This document shows positions 8,214-17,293 of a DNA stretch of 64,000 bases, piece by piece. Positions within the stretch are counted from its first letter, which is position 1; each line of letters begins with the position of its first letter. The DNA comes from Streptococcus suis (lineage in GTDB: Bacteria > Bacillota > Bacilli > Lactobacillales > Streptococcaceae). The DNA is taken from contig CP025095.1 of the NCBI GenBank assembly GCA_002831545.1, forward strand, positions 1,302,001 through 1,366,000, in the 5' to 3' direction. The notes under the pieces were generated by a model. The model did no database searches, was not told the origin of the DNA, and was given only the letters and a program-made list of their open reading frames with translations. The position numbers and the translations under genes are program-made.

Positions 8214-8263
8214 GTACCCCTTATCGATACAAATTCCCCGTAGGCGCTAGGGACCTCTTTAGC
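8189..8263. repeat. Long imperfect inverted repeat downstream of erm(B)
   Basis: GGGTCCCGAGCGCTTAGTGG..TTTGTA pairs with TACAAATTCCCCGTAGGCGCTAGGGACCTC around a short CCCCTTATCGA loop. A similar structure follows erm(B) in pAMbeta1-type plasmids. It overlaps both the topoisomerase remnant and the end of the small ORF at 8221-8352. Confidence 0.75.
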
Positions 8264-8352
8264 TCCTTGGAAGCTGTCAGTAGTATACCTAATAATTTAT
8301 CTACATTCCCTTTAGTAACGTGTAACTTTCCAAATTTACAAAAGCGACTCAT
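8221..8352 (-). CDS. 43-residue protein downstream of erm(B)
   Basis: The frame starts MSRFCKFGKLHVTKGN and is preceded on the minus strand by GGGAGGAAATAATTCT, a good ribosome binding site, 4 bases after the erm(B) stop. It ends within the inverted repeat (APTGNLYR). The same short ORF follows erm(B) in several Gram-positive plasmids and transposons; it looks like a truncated plasmid gene. It would be co-expressed with erm(B). No function is known to me. Confidence 0.55.
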   Translation of the reverse strand: MSRFCKFGKLHVTKGNVDKLLGILLTASKELKRSLAPTGNLYR

Positions 8353-8356
8353 AGAA

Positions 8357-9094
8357 TTATTTCCTCCCGTTAAATAATAGATAACTATTAAAAATAGACA
8401 ATACTTGCTCATAAGTAACGGTACTTAAATTGTTTACTTTGGCGTGTTTCATTGCTTGATGAAACTGATTTTTAGTAAACAGTTGACGATATTCTCGATT
8501 GACCCATTTTGAAACAAAGTACGTATATAGCTTCCAATATTTATCTGGAACATCTGTGGTATGGCGGGTAAGTTTTATTAAGACACTGTTTACTTTTGGT
8601 TTAGGATGAAAGCATTCCGCTGGCAGCTTAAGCAATTGCTGAATCGAGACTTGAGTGTGCAAGAGCAACCCTAGTGTTCGGTGAATATCCAAGGTACGCT
8701 TGTAGAATCCTTCTTCAACAATCAGATAGATGTCAGACGCACGGCTTTCAAAAACCACTTTTTTAATAATTTGTGTGCTTAAATGGTAAGGAATATTCCC
8801 AACAATTTTATACCTCTGTTTGTTAGGGAATTGAAACTGTAGAATATCTTGGTGAATTAAAGTGACACGAGTATTCAGTTTTAATTTTTCTGACGATAAG
8901 TTGAATAGATGACTATCTAATTCAATAGACGTTACCTGTTTACTTATTTTAGCCAGTTTCGTCGTTAAATGCCCTTTACCTGTTCCAATTTCGTAAACGG
9001 TATCGGTTTCTTTTAAATTCAATTGTTTTATTATTTGGTTGAGTACTTTTTCACTCGTTAAAAAGTTTTGAGAATATTTTATATTTTTGTTCAT
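8357..9094 (-). CDS. erm(B): 23S rRNA (adenine-2058-N6) methyltransferase Erm(B)
   Basis: A full-length 245-residue Erm(B). It dimethylates A2058 in 23S rRNA and so gives resistance to macrolides, lincosamides and streptogramin B. Motifs: N-terminal [19 protein letters not shown]-binding [16 protein letters not shown] near residue 34, ELDSHLF, and the catalytic NIPYHLS near residue 101. It reads opposite to the surrounding element genes and is preceded by its own leader peptide region at 9219-9314, the normal setting for translational attenuation. Confidence 0.98.
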   Translation of the reverse strand: MNKNIKYSQNFLTSEKVLNQIIKQLNLKETDTVYEIGTGKGHLTTKLAKISKQVTSIELDSHLFNLSSEKLKLNTRVTLIHQDILQFQFPNKQRYKIVGNIPYHLSTQIIKKVVFESRASDIYLIVEEGFYKRTLDIHRTLGLLLHTQVSIQQLLKLPAECFHPKPKVNSVLIKLTRHTTDVPDKYWKLYTYFVSKWVNREYRQLFTKNQFHQAMKHAKVNNLSTVTYEQVLSIFNSYLLFNGRK

Positions 9095-9218
9095 TTAATC
9101 ACTCCTGAAGTGATTACATCTATAAACAAATACAGAAGTTAAACGATTTGTTTGTAATTTTAGTTATCTGTTTAAAAAGTCATAAGATTAGTCACTGGTA
9201 GGAATTAATCTAACGTAT

Positions 9219-9314
9219 TTATTTATCTGCGTAATCACTGTTTTTAGTCTGTTTCAAAACAGTAGATGTTTTATCTACATAACGCATTTGATAACGCATT
9301 TGGAATACCAACAT
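9219..9314 (-). CDS. ermBL: erm(B) leader peptide with internal 12-bp duplication
   Basis: Translation on the minus strand gives MLVFQMRYQMRYVDKTSTVL followed by KQTKNSDYADK, 31 residues. The usual ErmBL is 27 residues with a single QMRNVDK. Here CAAATGCGTTAT occurs twice in tandem (9283-9306), adding four codons ahead of the VDK stalling region. Drug-dependent ribosome stalling on ErmBL controls access to the erm(B) ribosome binding site, so the extra codons and the Asn-to-Tyr change could alter induction. Confidence 0.85.
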   Translation of the reverse strand: MLVFQMRYQMRYVDKTSTVLKQTKNSDYADK

Positions 9315-9544
9315 GACGAATCCCTCCTTCTTAATTACAAATTTTTAGCATCTAATTTAACTTCAATTCCTATTATACAAAATTTTATGATATGGTGCAA
9401 GTCAGCACGAACACGAACCGTCTTATCTCCCATTATATCTTTTTTTGCACTGATTGGTGTATCATTTCGTTTTTCTTTTTGTGCGCCTAAATTTCCCACA
9501 ATCACTCACTTCTTTCTATTTCTTCTTATTCTTATTTTATCATC

Positions 9545-9590
9545 AACAATCACAAATCACTTGTGATTTGTGATAAGTGATTTGTGATTA
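9545..9590. repeat. Palindromic AT-rich end of the erm(B) segment
   Basis: ATCACAAATCACTTGTGATTTGTGAT is a near-perfect palindrome, followed by a further AAGTGATTTGTGATT copy. Similar sequences lie upstream of erm(B) on pAMbeta1-type plasmids. It abuts the junction with the recombinase gene and may have helped the recombination. Confidence 0.7.
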
Positions 9591-9596
9591 ATATAT

Positions 9597-11291
9597 GTGG
9601 ACGATGGTTATTCTGGTACAAATTTCCAAAGACCAAGTTTCCAGAATATGATAAAAGACATTGAAAGCGGTCTGATAAACTGCGTGATTACGAAAGATTT
9701 ATCCCGTCTGGGGAGAAACTATCTTGATTGTGGGTTATATCTGGAAGTTTTCTTCCCAGAGCATAACGTGAGGTATATAGCGGTCAATGACGGCGTAGAT
9801 ACCTTGAATAAATCTGCTATGGACATCACGCCTTTCCGCAACATTTTAAACGAAATGTATGCCGCTGACATATCTGTTAAGATAAAATCGGCATATCGGG
9901 CGAGGTTTCAACAGGGGAAATTCATGGGAACTACCGCCCCTTATGGCTATATCAAAGACCCTGCCGACCACAACCATCTGCTGATAGATGATAAAGTGGC
10001 ACATGTTGTAAAAGAGATATTCGACCTTGCATTAAAAGGGAATGGAGTTGCCAAAATTTGCAGACATCTTAATAAACAGCATATCCTACGCCCTGCCGCT
10101 TATGCGGCGGAGCGTGGCGAAACAGGCTTTGAACGTCATTTTGAGGGGAACGAGGACAAACGCTATATTTGGAGTGGGAACAGCGTGAGGAGCATTTTAA
10201 GAAGCCCGATATATGCGGGAAATCTTGTAGGCTACAAACGGATTGCCGCCAATATGAAAAGCAAGAAACGCCCCTCTAAGCTGCCCGAAGAATGGGAAGT
10301 GATACCCAATACCCATGAGGGAATAGTCACGCAGGAGGAATTTGATATTGTCCAACAGCTTATTACAAGTCGTAGGCTTCCACAGAACAAGGGAGGATTT
10401 GTAAATATTTTTGCAGGCGTTATCAAGTGTGTGGACTGCGGATGTGCTCTGCGGGCAATGAACGTACACAGGAGGAAACGCCCAGAGATTATCGACTGTG
10501 TACAGTATTCATGTAATAATTATGCAAGAAACGGAAGAAGCGAGTGTAGTGCCCACAATATAGAAGCAAGGGATTTATTCAATGCCGTTCTTGCCGACAT
10601 CAACTGTTTTGCGGATATGGCAGTGAATGATGAAAAGGCGGTCAGGGCCATAGAAAAGCGGCTCACGGAAACAGACCAGAGCAGGGCGAAAGCATTAGAG
10701 AAAGAACGTAAGAAGCTGAACAAACGCCTTGCGGAACTGGACAGGCTGTTTTCCTCTCTCTACGAGGATAAGGTCATGGAGCGTATTACCGAGCGGAATT
10801 TTGAGATGATGTCGGGGAAATACCAGAAAGAGCAGCTTGAAATTGAAGCAAGGCTGAAAGAGGTGACGGAAACTCTTAATGAAAGCTACGAGAAATCACG
10901 GGGAATCCGTGACTTCCTCGCCCTTATCCGAAATTATCAAGGCTTAAAAGAACTGGATGCAACAGTTATAAACGCACTCATAGACAAGATACTTGTTTCG
11001 GAGCGTGAGAAGATAGCAGACGGAACAGTGAAGCAGGAAATCAAGATTTACTATAAATTCATCGGCTTTGTCGATGAATTACATATCATACCTACAAAAC
11101 GGTGGGCAGCAATGCCCGCTAAAAATTGTACGGTGTGCGGCGTTGAATATGTCCCGGGCTCTGGTGCATCAAGGTATTGTCCTGCTTGTGCCAAGAAGAT
11201 ACGGAGGGAGAAATCAAACGAGAGCAAACGCAGGAGCAGAGAACAGAAAAGGATAGCATGTATGAACTGTCCGCAAAAAATGACCGACTGA
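9597..11291 (+). pseudogene. Large serine recombinase, 3' part
   Basis: The 564-codon frame has no native start; it resumes at Val (VDDGYSG) right where the 5' part stopped. Visible are the rest of the catalytic domain (ITKDLSRLGRNYLDCGLYLE, typical DLSRLGR box), the recombinase domain with KFMGTTAPYGYIKDP, a zinc ribbon (CVDCGCAL, then CNNYARNGRSEC) and a coiled-coil segment around residues 350-430. The tail has a second Cys4 cluster (CTVCGVEY..CPAC). Intact, this TndX/TnpX-type enzyme would excise and integrate the element. The last residues IACMNCPQKMTD may already be target sequence read in frame. Confidence 0.9.
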
Positions 11292-11313
11292 ACTACAACA
11301 AGTGAGAACAACT

Positions 11314-11341
11314 AGCAGGAGACATTCTTCTGCTTTTTTTA
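11314..11341 (+). terminator. Terminator before the toprim gene
   Basis: AGCAG and CTGCT, with extra pairing AGA/TCT inside, are followed by seven T residues. It lies just after the TGA at 11303 that would end an interrupted ICE gene (see findings). Confidence 0.6.
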
Positions 11342-11353
11342 TAGGGAGACAAG

Positions 11354-12430
11354 ATGACACGAATTAAAGCAGTAAAACAAAAGGCCATTTTAAATGTGGC
11401 TGAAAGTCTGGGTTATTCCTTCAGACGTTTATCAGGACACATTTATGAACACCCAGACCATGATTCCTTTCGGATTTTTGCGGATACCAATACTTTCAAA
11501 TGGTTTTCAAGAGATATACAAGGGGATGTGATAGACTTTGTTCAATTAGTGGCAGGCGTTACTTTCAAAGAGGCTGTATCCTATCTTGAAACTGGGGATT
11601 TTGAACAAGCTAAGTTGATAGAAGAAACTTATCAACCGTTTCAATATTATTTGCATGAAGAACCCTTTCAGCAAGCACGTATTTACTTAAAAGACATCCG
11701 TGGCCTAAGTGATCAGACTATCAATACCTTTGGTAGACAAGGATTGCTTGCTCAAGCTACTTATCAATCGGAGCCCGTATTAGTGTTAAAAAGCTATGAC
11801 CACAACGGGACCTTACAGGCCGCAAGCCTTCAAGGTCTCGTCAAAAATGAAGAAAAACACGATCGAGGTTATCTCAAAAAAATCATGAAAGGATCTCATG
11901 GCTATGTCGGTATTAGTTTCGATATTGGGAATCCTAAGCGACTCATTTTTTGTGAATCAGTTATCGATATGATGAGTTATTATCAGCTTTACCAAAAGCA
12001 ATTATCCGATGTTCGCCTGATTTCAATGGAAGGTTTAAAACTTTCTGTGATTGCTTATCAGACCTTGCGTCTAGCAGCAGAGGAACAGGGGAAATTGGCA
12101 TTTCTAGATACAGTAAATCCAAGCAGACTTAGTCATTATCTTCAGGCAATACAAGAGACGACAACCTTCTACCAAACTCATTCAAATGCATTAACATTGG
12201 CTGTTGATAACGATGAGGCAGGAAGAGAATTTTGTCAGAAACTGTCAGATAAAGGACTTCCGCTTTCTCAAGATTTACCACCATTGCAAGGACTTGAAAC
12301 AAAGTCAGATTGGAATGATATTGTGAAACAGCAGAGTGAACTATCCTTAAGTGATTGTATCCAAACAGCCCAAGCACAAGTTAATAAGAATCATCCTCCA
12401 CCTAAACGAGAGCGTGCTATGGAATTGTGA
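11354..12430 (+). CDS. Toprim-domain DNA primase-like protein (DUF3991)
   Basis: A 358-residue ICE backbone protein. The N-terminal half resembles the DUF3991/CHC2-like part of mobile-element primases (YEHPDHDSFRIFADTNTFKW, GDVIDFVQLV). The C-terminal half is a toprim domain: LIFCESVIDMMSYYQLY (Glu of motif 1) near residue 192 and LTLAVDNDEAGREFC (DxD-like motif) near residue 280. Such proteins may prime complementary-strand synthesis after conjugative transfer. In Tn5252-like ICEs it follows an SNF2-type gene, whose place here is taken by the tet(O)/erm(B) element. Confidence 0.8.
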   Translation: MTRIKAVKQKAILNVAESLGYSFRRLSGHIYEHPDHDSFRIFADTNTFKWFSRDIQGDVIDFVQLVAGVTFKEAVSYLETGDFEQAKLIEETYQPFQYYLHEEPFQQARIYLKDIRGLSDQTINTFGRQGLLAQATYQSEPVLVLKSYDHNGTLQAASLQGLVKNEEKHDRGYLKKIMKGSHGYVGISFDIGNPKRLIFCESVIDMMSYYQLYQKQLSDVRLISMEGLKLSVIAYQTLRLAAEEQGKLAFLDTVNPSRLSHYLQAIQETTTFYQTHSNALTLAVDNDEAGREFCQKLSDKGLPLSQDLPPLQGLETKSDWNDIVKQQSELSLSDCIQTAQAQVNKNHPPPKRERAMEL

Positions 12431-12483
12431 TAACAAAATCAAGTCCACTATCATAATCTAGAAAGTGACAAGGAGGACACCCT

Positions 12484-12711
12484 ATGAGTGTGATTGAACG
12501 TCTGGCTGAAAAAGTAGCTAGACAAGAAGAAAAAGTCTCACGTGAGACTGAGAAATTGGAACACTATCGAGACCAACTACAAACAGCTATGTACAGTACC
12601 TTTATCAAACGGCAACAATCTAGTCAGTTGTCATTTCATGAAGCACTAGAGCAAGCCTTTGGTAAAGAAACCACACTACACTCAGATTACAGAAATGAGG
12701 ATATAAAATGA
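12484..12711 (+). CDS. Small conserved Tn5252-type ICE protein (75 aa)
   Basis: Predicted mostly helical and charged (ERLAEKVARQEEKVSRETEKL), probably a short coiled coil, with a C-terminal SFHEALEQAFGKE segment. AAGGAGGACACCCT precedes ATG. It overlaps the next gene by four bases (ATGA), so the two are translationally coupled. Proteins like it recur at this place in streptococcal ICEs, without known function. Confidence 0.75.
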   Translation: MSVIERLAEKVARQEEKVSRETEKLEHYRDQLQTAMYSTFIKRQQSSQLSFHEALEQAFGKETTLHSDYRNEDIK

Positions 12712-13097
12712 GTAAAACTTGGAATTTTGATCAGCCACTAGATGATGTGAAACCAACATCTTCCCATGAAGAACGAGCAAAAATTGCAGCACTTTTCCAT
12801 AAACAGGATGAAAAACCAATTGAAGAAGTAGATTATGTGGCTGCTTTTGAACAGCAACAAAAGGAGTCAGAATCTAAAGATGTACAAACGCTCGCATCAA
12901 CCGTTAAACAAAGTCAGCCGAAGAAAGTAAATATCACAAGTGACTATAAACAACACTTGGCTGATACCATTGCACAAAACAACAAGGATATTTCCGCCTG
13001 TCAGAAACAAATTGAAGAACTTCATCAATTGATTGATGAAAAGAAAATCCAAAATAAAAAGTTGCAGGCTATTTCAGTAGCCATTGATGATTTATAA
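12708..13097 (+). CDS. Small conserved ICE protein (129 aa)
   Basis: Starts in the ATGA overlap with the previous gene. Begins MSKTWNFDQPLDDVKPTSSH and ends with a predicted coiled coil (NNKDISACQKQIEELHQLIDE). Hydrophilic, no membrane segment or signal. It belongs to the conserved backbone ORFs between the primase-like gene and pezA in Tn5252-like elements; function unknown to me. Confidence 0.75.
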   Translation: MSKTWNFDQPLDDVKPTSSHEERAKIAALFHKQDEKPIEEVDYVAAFEQQQKESESKDVQTLASTVKQSQPKKVNITSDYKQHLADTIAQNNKDISACQKQIEELHQLIDEKKIQNKKLQAISVAIDDL

Positions 13098-13146
13098 GTC
13101 AGGTAGTCCTATGCGGGCTACCTTTTTACAATTGAAGGAGAAGACA

Positions 13147-13437
13147 ATGAAATTTTTTCAAAAGAAAACCCAGAATCAGGATCAATTTAAACGACTGATT
13201 CATCGACTATCTGAGATGTCAGATACTGAACTAACCAAAGTAGAACAACTCCTAGATGTGGTTTTTGATACAAATTTTAAGCCTGATAAGAACGTTGAAT
13301 TATCTCAAAGCGTTATAACCGATGAGGAACAAAGTCTTGATAAGTCGATCCAAGAAGCGAAAAATAAACTTAAGACGGAACAACTGGAGAAACGAATCGA
13401 ACAGTTTAAGCAGGCGAAGAAACCTAAAAACGGATAA
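13147..13437 (+). CDS. Small conserved ICE protein (96 aa)
   Basis: Start at the ATG after GAAGGAGAAGACA; an in-frame extension upstream to 13084 overlaps the previous gene and lacks a ribosome binding site. It is basic and helical (KKTQNQDQFKRLIHRLSEMS, later LEKRIEQFKQAKKPKNG). The stop codon lies inside the stem of a strong terminator. It is the last gene of the primase operon. Confidence 0.7.
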   Translation: MKFFQKKTQNQDQFKRLIHRLSEMSDTELTKVEQLLDVVFDTNFKPDKNVELSQSVITDEEQSLDKSIQEAKNKLKTEQLEKRIEQFKQAKKPKNG

Positions 13438-13470
13438 CGCACCATATTTGGTGCGTTATCCGTTTTTTAT
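13426..13470. terminator. Strong terminator between the primase operon and pezAT
   Basis: AAAACGGATAACGCACCA and TGGTGCGTTATCCGTTTT form a perfect 18-base stem with a 4-base loop followed by TTTT. It insulates pezAT. Confidence 0.9.
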
Positions 13471-13506
13471 GGTATAATGAAAGCAAATATGAGGAGGTCT
13501 TTATCT
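13469..13506 (+). promoter_or_regulatory. pezAT promoter
   Basis: TATGGTATAATG is an extended -10 box (TG-N-TATAAT) directly after the terminator. A GAGGAGGT ribosome binding site lies 9 bases upstream of the pezA ATG. The short leader fits autorepression by PezA. Confidence 0.7.
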
Positions 13507-13983
13507 ATGATTGGAGACAATATCAAGTCGCTACGCCGAACACATGATTTAACACAACCAGAATTTGCGAAAATGGTTGGTATTTCACGCAATAGCTTAA
13601 GTCGTTATGAAAATGGGACTAGTACAGTTTCAACTGAACTCATCGACCGTATTTGTCAGAAATTTAACGTTTCTTATGTCGATATTGTAGGGGAGGATAA
13701 GATGTTAACACCTGTTGAAGATTACCAACTGACTTTAAAAGTAGAAGTGATAAAAGAACGTGGAGCTGCCATTTTATCACAGCTTTATAGATACCAGGAT
13801 AGTCAAGATATTGCTTTTGATGATGAATCCAACCCTTGGATTTTGATGAGTGATGACTTGGCCGAATTGATTAACACAAAAATTTACCTTGTCGATACTT
13901 TCGATGAAATAGAGCGTTACAATGGCTATTTAGACGGTATCGAGCGGATGTTAGACATGGTGCATCATCGGGTGGTGGCTTAA
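13507..13983 (+). CDS. pezA: PezA antitoxin and repressor
   Basis: 158 residues, exactly the length of pneumococcal PezA. An N-terminal XRE helix-turn-helix (MIGDNIKSLRRTHDLTQPEF then VGISRNSLSRYENGTSTVS) binds the promoter; the C-terminal helical part (DDLAELINTKIYLVDTFDEI) binds PezT. The start after GGAGGTCTTTATCT is chosen over one ten codons upstream. Its TAA overlaps the pezT ATG (TAATG). It neutralises PezT and stabilises the ICE. Confidence 0.95.
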   Translation: MIGDNIKSLRRTHDLTQPEFAKMVGISRNSLSRYENGTSTVSTELIDRICQKFNVSYVDIVGEDKMLTPVEDYQLTLKVEVIKERGAAILSQLYRYQDSQDIAFDDESNPWILMSDDLAELINTKIYLVDTFDEIERYNGYLDGIERMLDMVHHRVVA

Positions 13984-14750
13984 TGAGGTTGGAAGAATTC
14001 AGTGAGGCTGAGTTTCAGAAGGCCTTACAGCGAACCATTCGGGCCTTAACCCGAGGAAAGACGATTCCAGGTCAACCGAAAGCTATCTTGCTTGGTGGAC
14101 AAAGCGGAGCAGGTAAGACGACTATTCATCGTATCAAGCAAAAAGAATTTCAAGGCAATATCATTATCATCGATGGTGATAGCTACCGTTCTCAGCATCC
14201 CAACTACTTAGCCCTGCAAGAAAAGTATGGCAAGGACAGCGTGGACTATACCAAGGGATTTGCAGGAAAAATGGTAGAGCATCTGGTTGACGGACTCAGC
14301 ACGCAGGGGTATCACTTGCTGATTGAGGGAACTTTGCGAACCACTCAAGTTCCTCGTCAGACTGCTCAATTATTAGTATCAAAAGGCTACCAGGTTTCCT
14401 TAGCTGTGATTGGCACCAAACCAGAATTGTCCTATCTCAGTACTTTGATTCGTTACGAAGAGCTTTATGCCATCGATCCCAATCAGGCCAGAGCAACGCC
14501 AAAAGAACACCATGATGGGATTGTAGAGAACTTGGTTGATAACCTAAGGGAGTTAGAAAGAGAGCAACTCTTTGACCAGATTCAGATTTATCAAAGAGAC
14601 AGGACTTGCATTTATGATTCTGCAATTGATGAAGGCTCCGCAGCAGAAGTGTTACAAGAGTGTCTCTTTGGAAAATGGAGCAAGGTAGAGGAGGAGATGG
14701 TGAAGGAGAGTGAACTCCTACTTAATGAATTACTTGAGAAAAATAAATAA
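13983..14750 (+). CDS. pezT: PezT zeta-type toxin (UDP-N-acetylglucosamine kinase)
   Basis: 255 residues with the zeta-toxin P-loop kinase core: Walker [16 protein letters not shown] near residue 36, [15 protein letters not shown] with the substrate-binding Asp near residue 65, and [10 protein letters not shown]. Zeta/PezT toxins phosphorylate UDP-N-acetylglucosamine and block cell-wall synthesis when the antitoxin is lost. Translationally coupled to pezA. It appears intact and should serve as an addiction module of the ICE. Confidence 0.95.
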   Translation: MRLEEFSEAEFQKALQRTIRALTRGKTIPGQPKAILLGGQSGAGKTTIHRIKQKEFQGNIIIIDGDSYRSQHPNYLALQEKYGKDSVDYTKGFAGKMVEHLVDGLSTQGYHLLIEGTLRTTQVPRQTAQLLVSKGYQVSLAVIGTKPELSYLSTLIRYEELYAIDPNQARATPKEHHDGIVENLVDNLRELEREQLFDQIQIYQRDRTCIYDSAIDEGSAAEVLQECLFGKWSKVEEEMVKESELLLNELLEKNK

Positions 14751-14785
14751 TTGATTTTAAAGATAATATTTTTTGGGGGTTAGAA

Positions 14786-17293
14786 TTGCGAGGATTTAAT
14801 AATAAGATAAAATCTGTTTATCGAGAATTAACAAATACCAAAGAGAAATTCGGTAGTTTTCATAAGACCTTGATTCATTTACATACACCTGTTTCTTATG
14901 ATTATAAGCTATTTTCGAGCTGGACTTCAACGAAATATAGAAAAAGTACAGAAGATGAATTATTTGATATATTTTTCAAAAATAAGAAAATCAAAGTTGA
15001 TAAAACAAAATTTTTTAGTAGCTTTGATAAAGTTGTCTTTTCTAGCCCAAAAGAGTACATTAGTTTTCTTTTGTTAGCAGAAGCTATCTTAAAAAATGAA
15101 ATAGAAATAGTTGTAGTAACTGATCATAATACTACCAAAGGTATTAAAAAACTTCAAACAGCAGTTTCAATTATAACGAGAACCTATCCGACTTATAATA
15201 TACATCCTCATATTTTACATGGAGTAGAAATTAGTGCAGCAGATAAGTTACATATTGTTTGTATATACGATCATGAAAAAGAATCTTGGGTTAATCAATG
15301 GTTATGTGAAAATATTATAAGTGAAAAAGATGGAAGTTATCAGCATTCGTTGACTATCATGAAAGATTTTAATAATCAAAACATAATTAACTACATTGCT
15401 CATTTCAATAGTTATAATATTTTGAAAAAAGGTTCTCACTTGTCGGGTGCATATAAGAGACAAGTTTTTACAAAAGAAAATACACGATTTATTGGTGTAA
15501 AAAATATAAATTCTGTTGAAGGATCGAAAAATCGTTTATTGACAGATTTTAATTGTGAACCAAATTTTTTATTAGATAATGATTCACATGATATTGATTC
15601 AGTCGGAAAGAATAATATGTGGATAAAAGGTGGAAAGATTTCTTTTAAAATGTTCCAAGAAGCTTTGCTTGATTACACTGTATCAGTAAGTTTATTTGAA
15701 CCAAATTTTGAACAAAAGTCTTACATAAAAGGTTTATACATTCAAAGTCGTGGAGGCGATAGAAGTTTTCTTACAGGTGATAAGTTAGAAAAAGATAGAG
15801 ACTTCTTTTTAACATTCTCACCATCTATGAACTGTTTAATTGGAGGGAGAGGTACAGGGAAAAGTACACTAATAGATATGTTACAATTTGTACTTTCTCA
15901 GGATTGCGACAAGCAGAGTAAATTAGAATTCCTATGTAACCATGCAAATGCTTTTGTACTCTATGTTTTAGAGGATGCTGAATATATCATTGAGGTTAGT
16001 TTGCCAGATGTCTTGCAGGAAAATAAGGACAATATCTTACAATATTATGGGCAAAATCGTGAGAATAGGTATGGATATCCTTATAACTACAATTCTGACT
16101 CTATCAAAGAGTGGACACGCTCTCAATATACGAGAGTATACAAAGTTGAGGGAAAATTTTTCAAATTAGTTGATAAAACTAGAATATTAGAAAAAATGTT
16201 TGATAGGAGATATTCTGTTAATGAGTTGGTTAGAACAGCGGATGGAGAAAAAATTACAGAATTTATTTCCGACTTAATGCTAAAAAATAAAAATTTACCG
16301 AGACCAAACTATGGTTTAAGAACCCAGACTCTAGAATCATTCGAAGCTAAACTACAGGAACTTGATAAATATAGGAGAGTTCGTAAGGATTCAATACTCA
16401 AAATAATTGATGATTTCAATCAAACTCAAGTTGGTAAGTTAAGAATCTGTTATGAGCAAATTGATAGATGGGAAGTACCAGATTTTGAAAGCACTCTTTT
16501 CAAAAGTAATTCAACTCTCAATTTCTCATTTGAAAATTATAGAATTAGTAAGCGGGATGTTGCAGATATTCTATACCTTGTTTATCAGGAGTTAGGAATA
16601 AAAGGATTTGTTAACGTTATTTTGAAACAAAATATTCCTAATAGGTATTTTATATTATTAAAAAATATTTCTGAGGAGAATTTTGCAAAACATGAGAATA
16701 AGTGGAGAAATAATTCCGAGATTAATGATTCTAACATACCCTATTTAAAAACTAGTATTTATTCTTTAATCGCAAATAGTAGTTTACTAGATGAGTTAAA
16801 GAGAGTGCTAAAAGAACATGTAGCCAATGAAAGACTTTTTTTGGAGTTTAACATTAACTCAAAAGAAACATCACAACATCTTGACATTCTTTATAAAGAA
16901 GTTAGTGTATTAAGTTTGGGTCAAAAAGTTGTAGCGATGTTAGATTTTTTACTAGCATATAGTGATTATTCAAAGGATTTCAGACCATTAATTATTGATC
17001 AACCTGAAGATAATTTGGATAACCGCTATATATACAGACATTTAGTTCAACAGTTTAGAGACGTGAAAGCTCAACGACAAATTATTTTAGCAACCCATAA
17101 TGCGACAATTGTAACAAATTCCATGACCGATCAAGTGGTAATTATGGAATCAGATGGGGCTCATGCTTGGATTGAATCACAGGGATATGTTAGTGAAAAA
17201 TTTATAAAAAACCATATTATCAATCAATTGGAAGGTGGAAGAGACTCATTTAAACATAAGATGTCCATATATGAGACAGCTCTTTCTGAATAA
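14786..17293 (+). CDS. PHP-domain and ABC/SMC-like ATPase fusion (TrlF-like)
   Basis: An 835-residue fusion. The first 300 residues resemble a PHP metal-dependent phosphoesterase: [11 protein letters not shown] near residue 29, [11 protein letters not shown] near residue 110, LHGVEIS near residue 140 and NDSHD near residue 266. From about residue 350 it is an ABC/SMC-type ATPase: Walker [14 protein letters not shown], Walker [16 protein letters not shown] near residue 735 and [10 protein letters not shown] signature-like [16 protein letters not shown] precedes Walker B. This architecture matches the TrlF family, which is linked to conflict or defence functions. The TTG start has only a weak GGGGGT site. 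It lies alone behind pezT and is more AT-rich than its neighbours. Confidence 0.7.
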   Translation: MRGFNNKIKSVYRELTNTKEKFGSFHKTLIHLHTPVSYDYKLFSSWTSTKYRKSTEDELFDIFFKNKKIKVDKTKFFSSFDKVVFSSPKEYISFLLLAEAILKNEIEIVVVTDHNTTKGIKKLQTAVSIITRTYPTYNIHPHILHGVEISAADKLHIVCIYDHEKESWVNQWLCENIISEKDGSYQHSLTIMKDFNNQNIINYIAHFNSYNILKKGSHLSGAYKRQVFTKENTRFIGVKNINSVEGSKNRLLTDFNCEPNFLLDNDSHDIDSVGKNNMWIKGGKISFKMFQEALLDYTVSVSLFEPNFEQKSYIKGLYIQSRGGDRSFLTGDKLEKDRDFFLTFSPSMNCLIGGRGTGKSTLIDMLQFVLSQDCDKQSKLEFLCNHANAFVLYVLEDAEYIIEVSLPDVLQENKDNILQYYGQNRENRYGYPYNYNSDSIKEWTRSQYTRVYKVEGKFFKLVDKTRILEKMFDRRYSVNELVRTADGEKITEFISDLMLKNKNLPRPNYGLRTQTLESFEAKLQELDKYRRVRKDSILKIIDDFNQTQVGKLRICYEQIDRWEVPDFESTLFKSNSTLNFSFENYRISKRDVADILYLVYQELGIKGFVNVILKQNIPNRYFILLKNISEENFAKHENKWRNNSEINDSNIPYLKTSIYSLIANSSLLDELKRVLKEHVANERLFLEFNINSKETSQHLDILYKEVSVLSLGQKVVAMLDFLLAYSDYSKDFRPLIIDQPEDNLDNRYIYRHLVQQFRDVKAQRQIILATHNATIVTNSMTDQVVIMESDGAHAWIESQGYVSEKFIKNHIINQLEGGRDSFKHKMSIYETALSE

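Larger units (their letters stand above)
7899..9596. mobile_element. erm(B) segment inserted in the recombinase gene
   Basis: The 1698 bases between codons 54 and 55 of the recombinase carry a terminator hairpin, a topoisomerase tail, a 43-codon ORF, erm(B) with leader and a palindromic end. Removing them restores the frame exactly. TAT is present at both junctions (7896-7898 and 9594-9596), either a 3-base duplication or microhomology. No transposase is included. Confidence 0.85.
1..11291 (+). mobile_element. tet(O)/erm(B) mobilizable element with serine recombinase
   Basis: A GC-richer block with sigma-like genes, RepA-like ATPase, MobV relaxase, ParB, PC4-like protein and a terminal large serine recombinase, an arrangement typical of Clostridia-derived mobilizable transposons. 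It sits inside the AT-richer streptococcal ICE backbone, just before the toprim gene. The left end is outside the window; the right end is inferred to lie close to the recombinase stop near 11.25-11.29 kb. The recombinase is disrupted, so autonomous excision is doubtful. Confidence 0.7.

Noticed and set aside
9288..9566. 92-codon plus-strand ORF opposite the erm(B) leader
   Set aside because: It is antisense to the erm(B) control region, rich in Phe/Ile/Leu from AT-rich DNA, and ends in the palindrome; no support as a gene.
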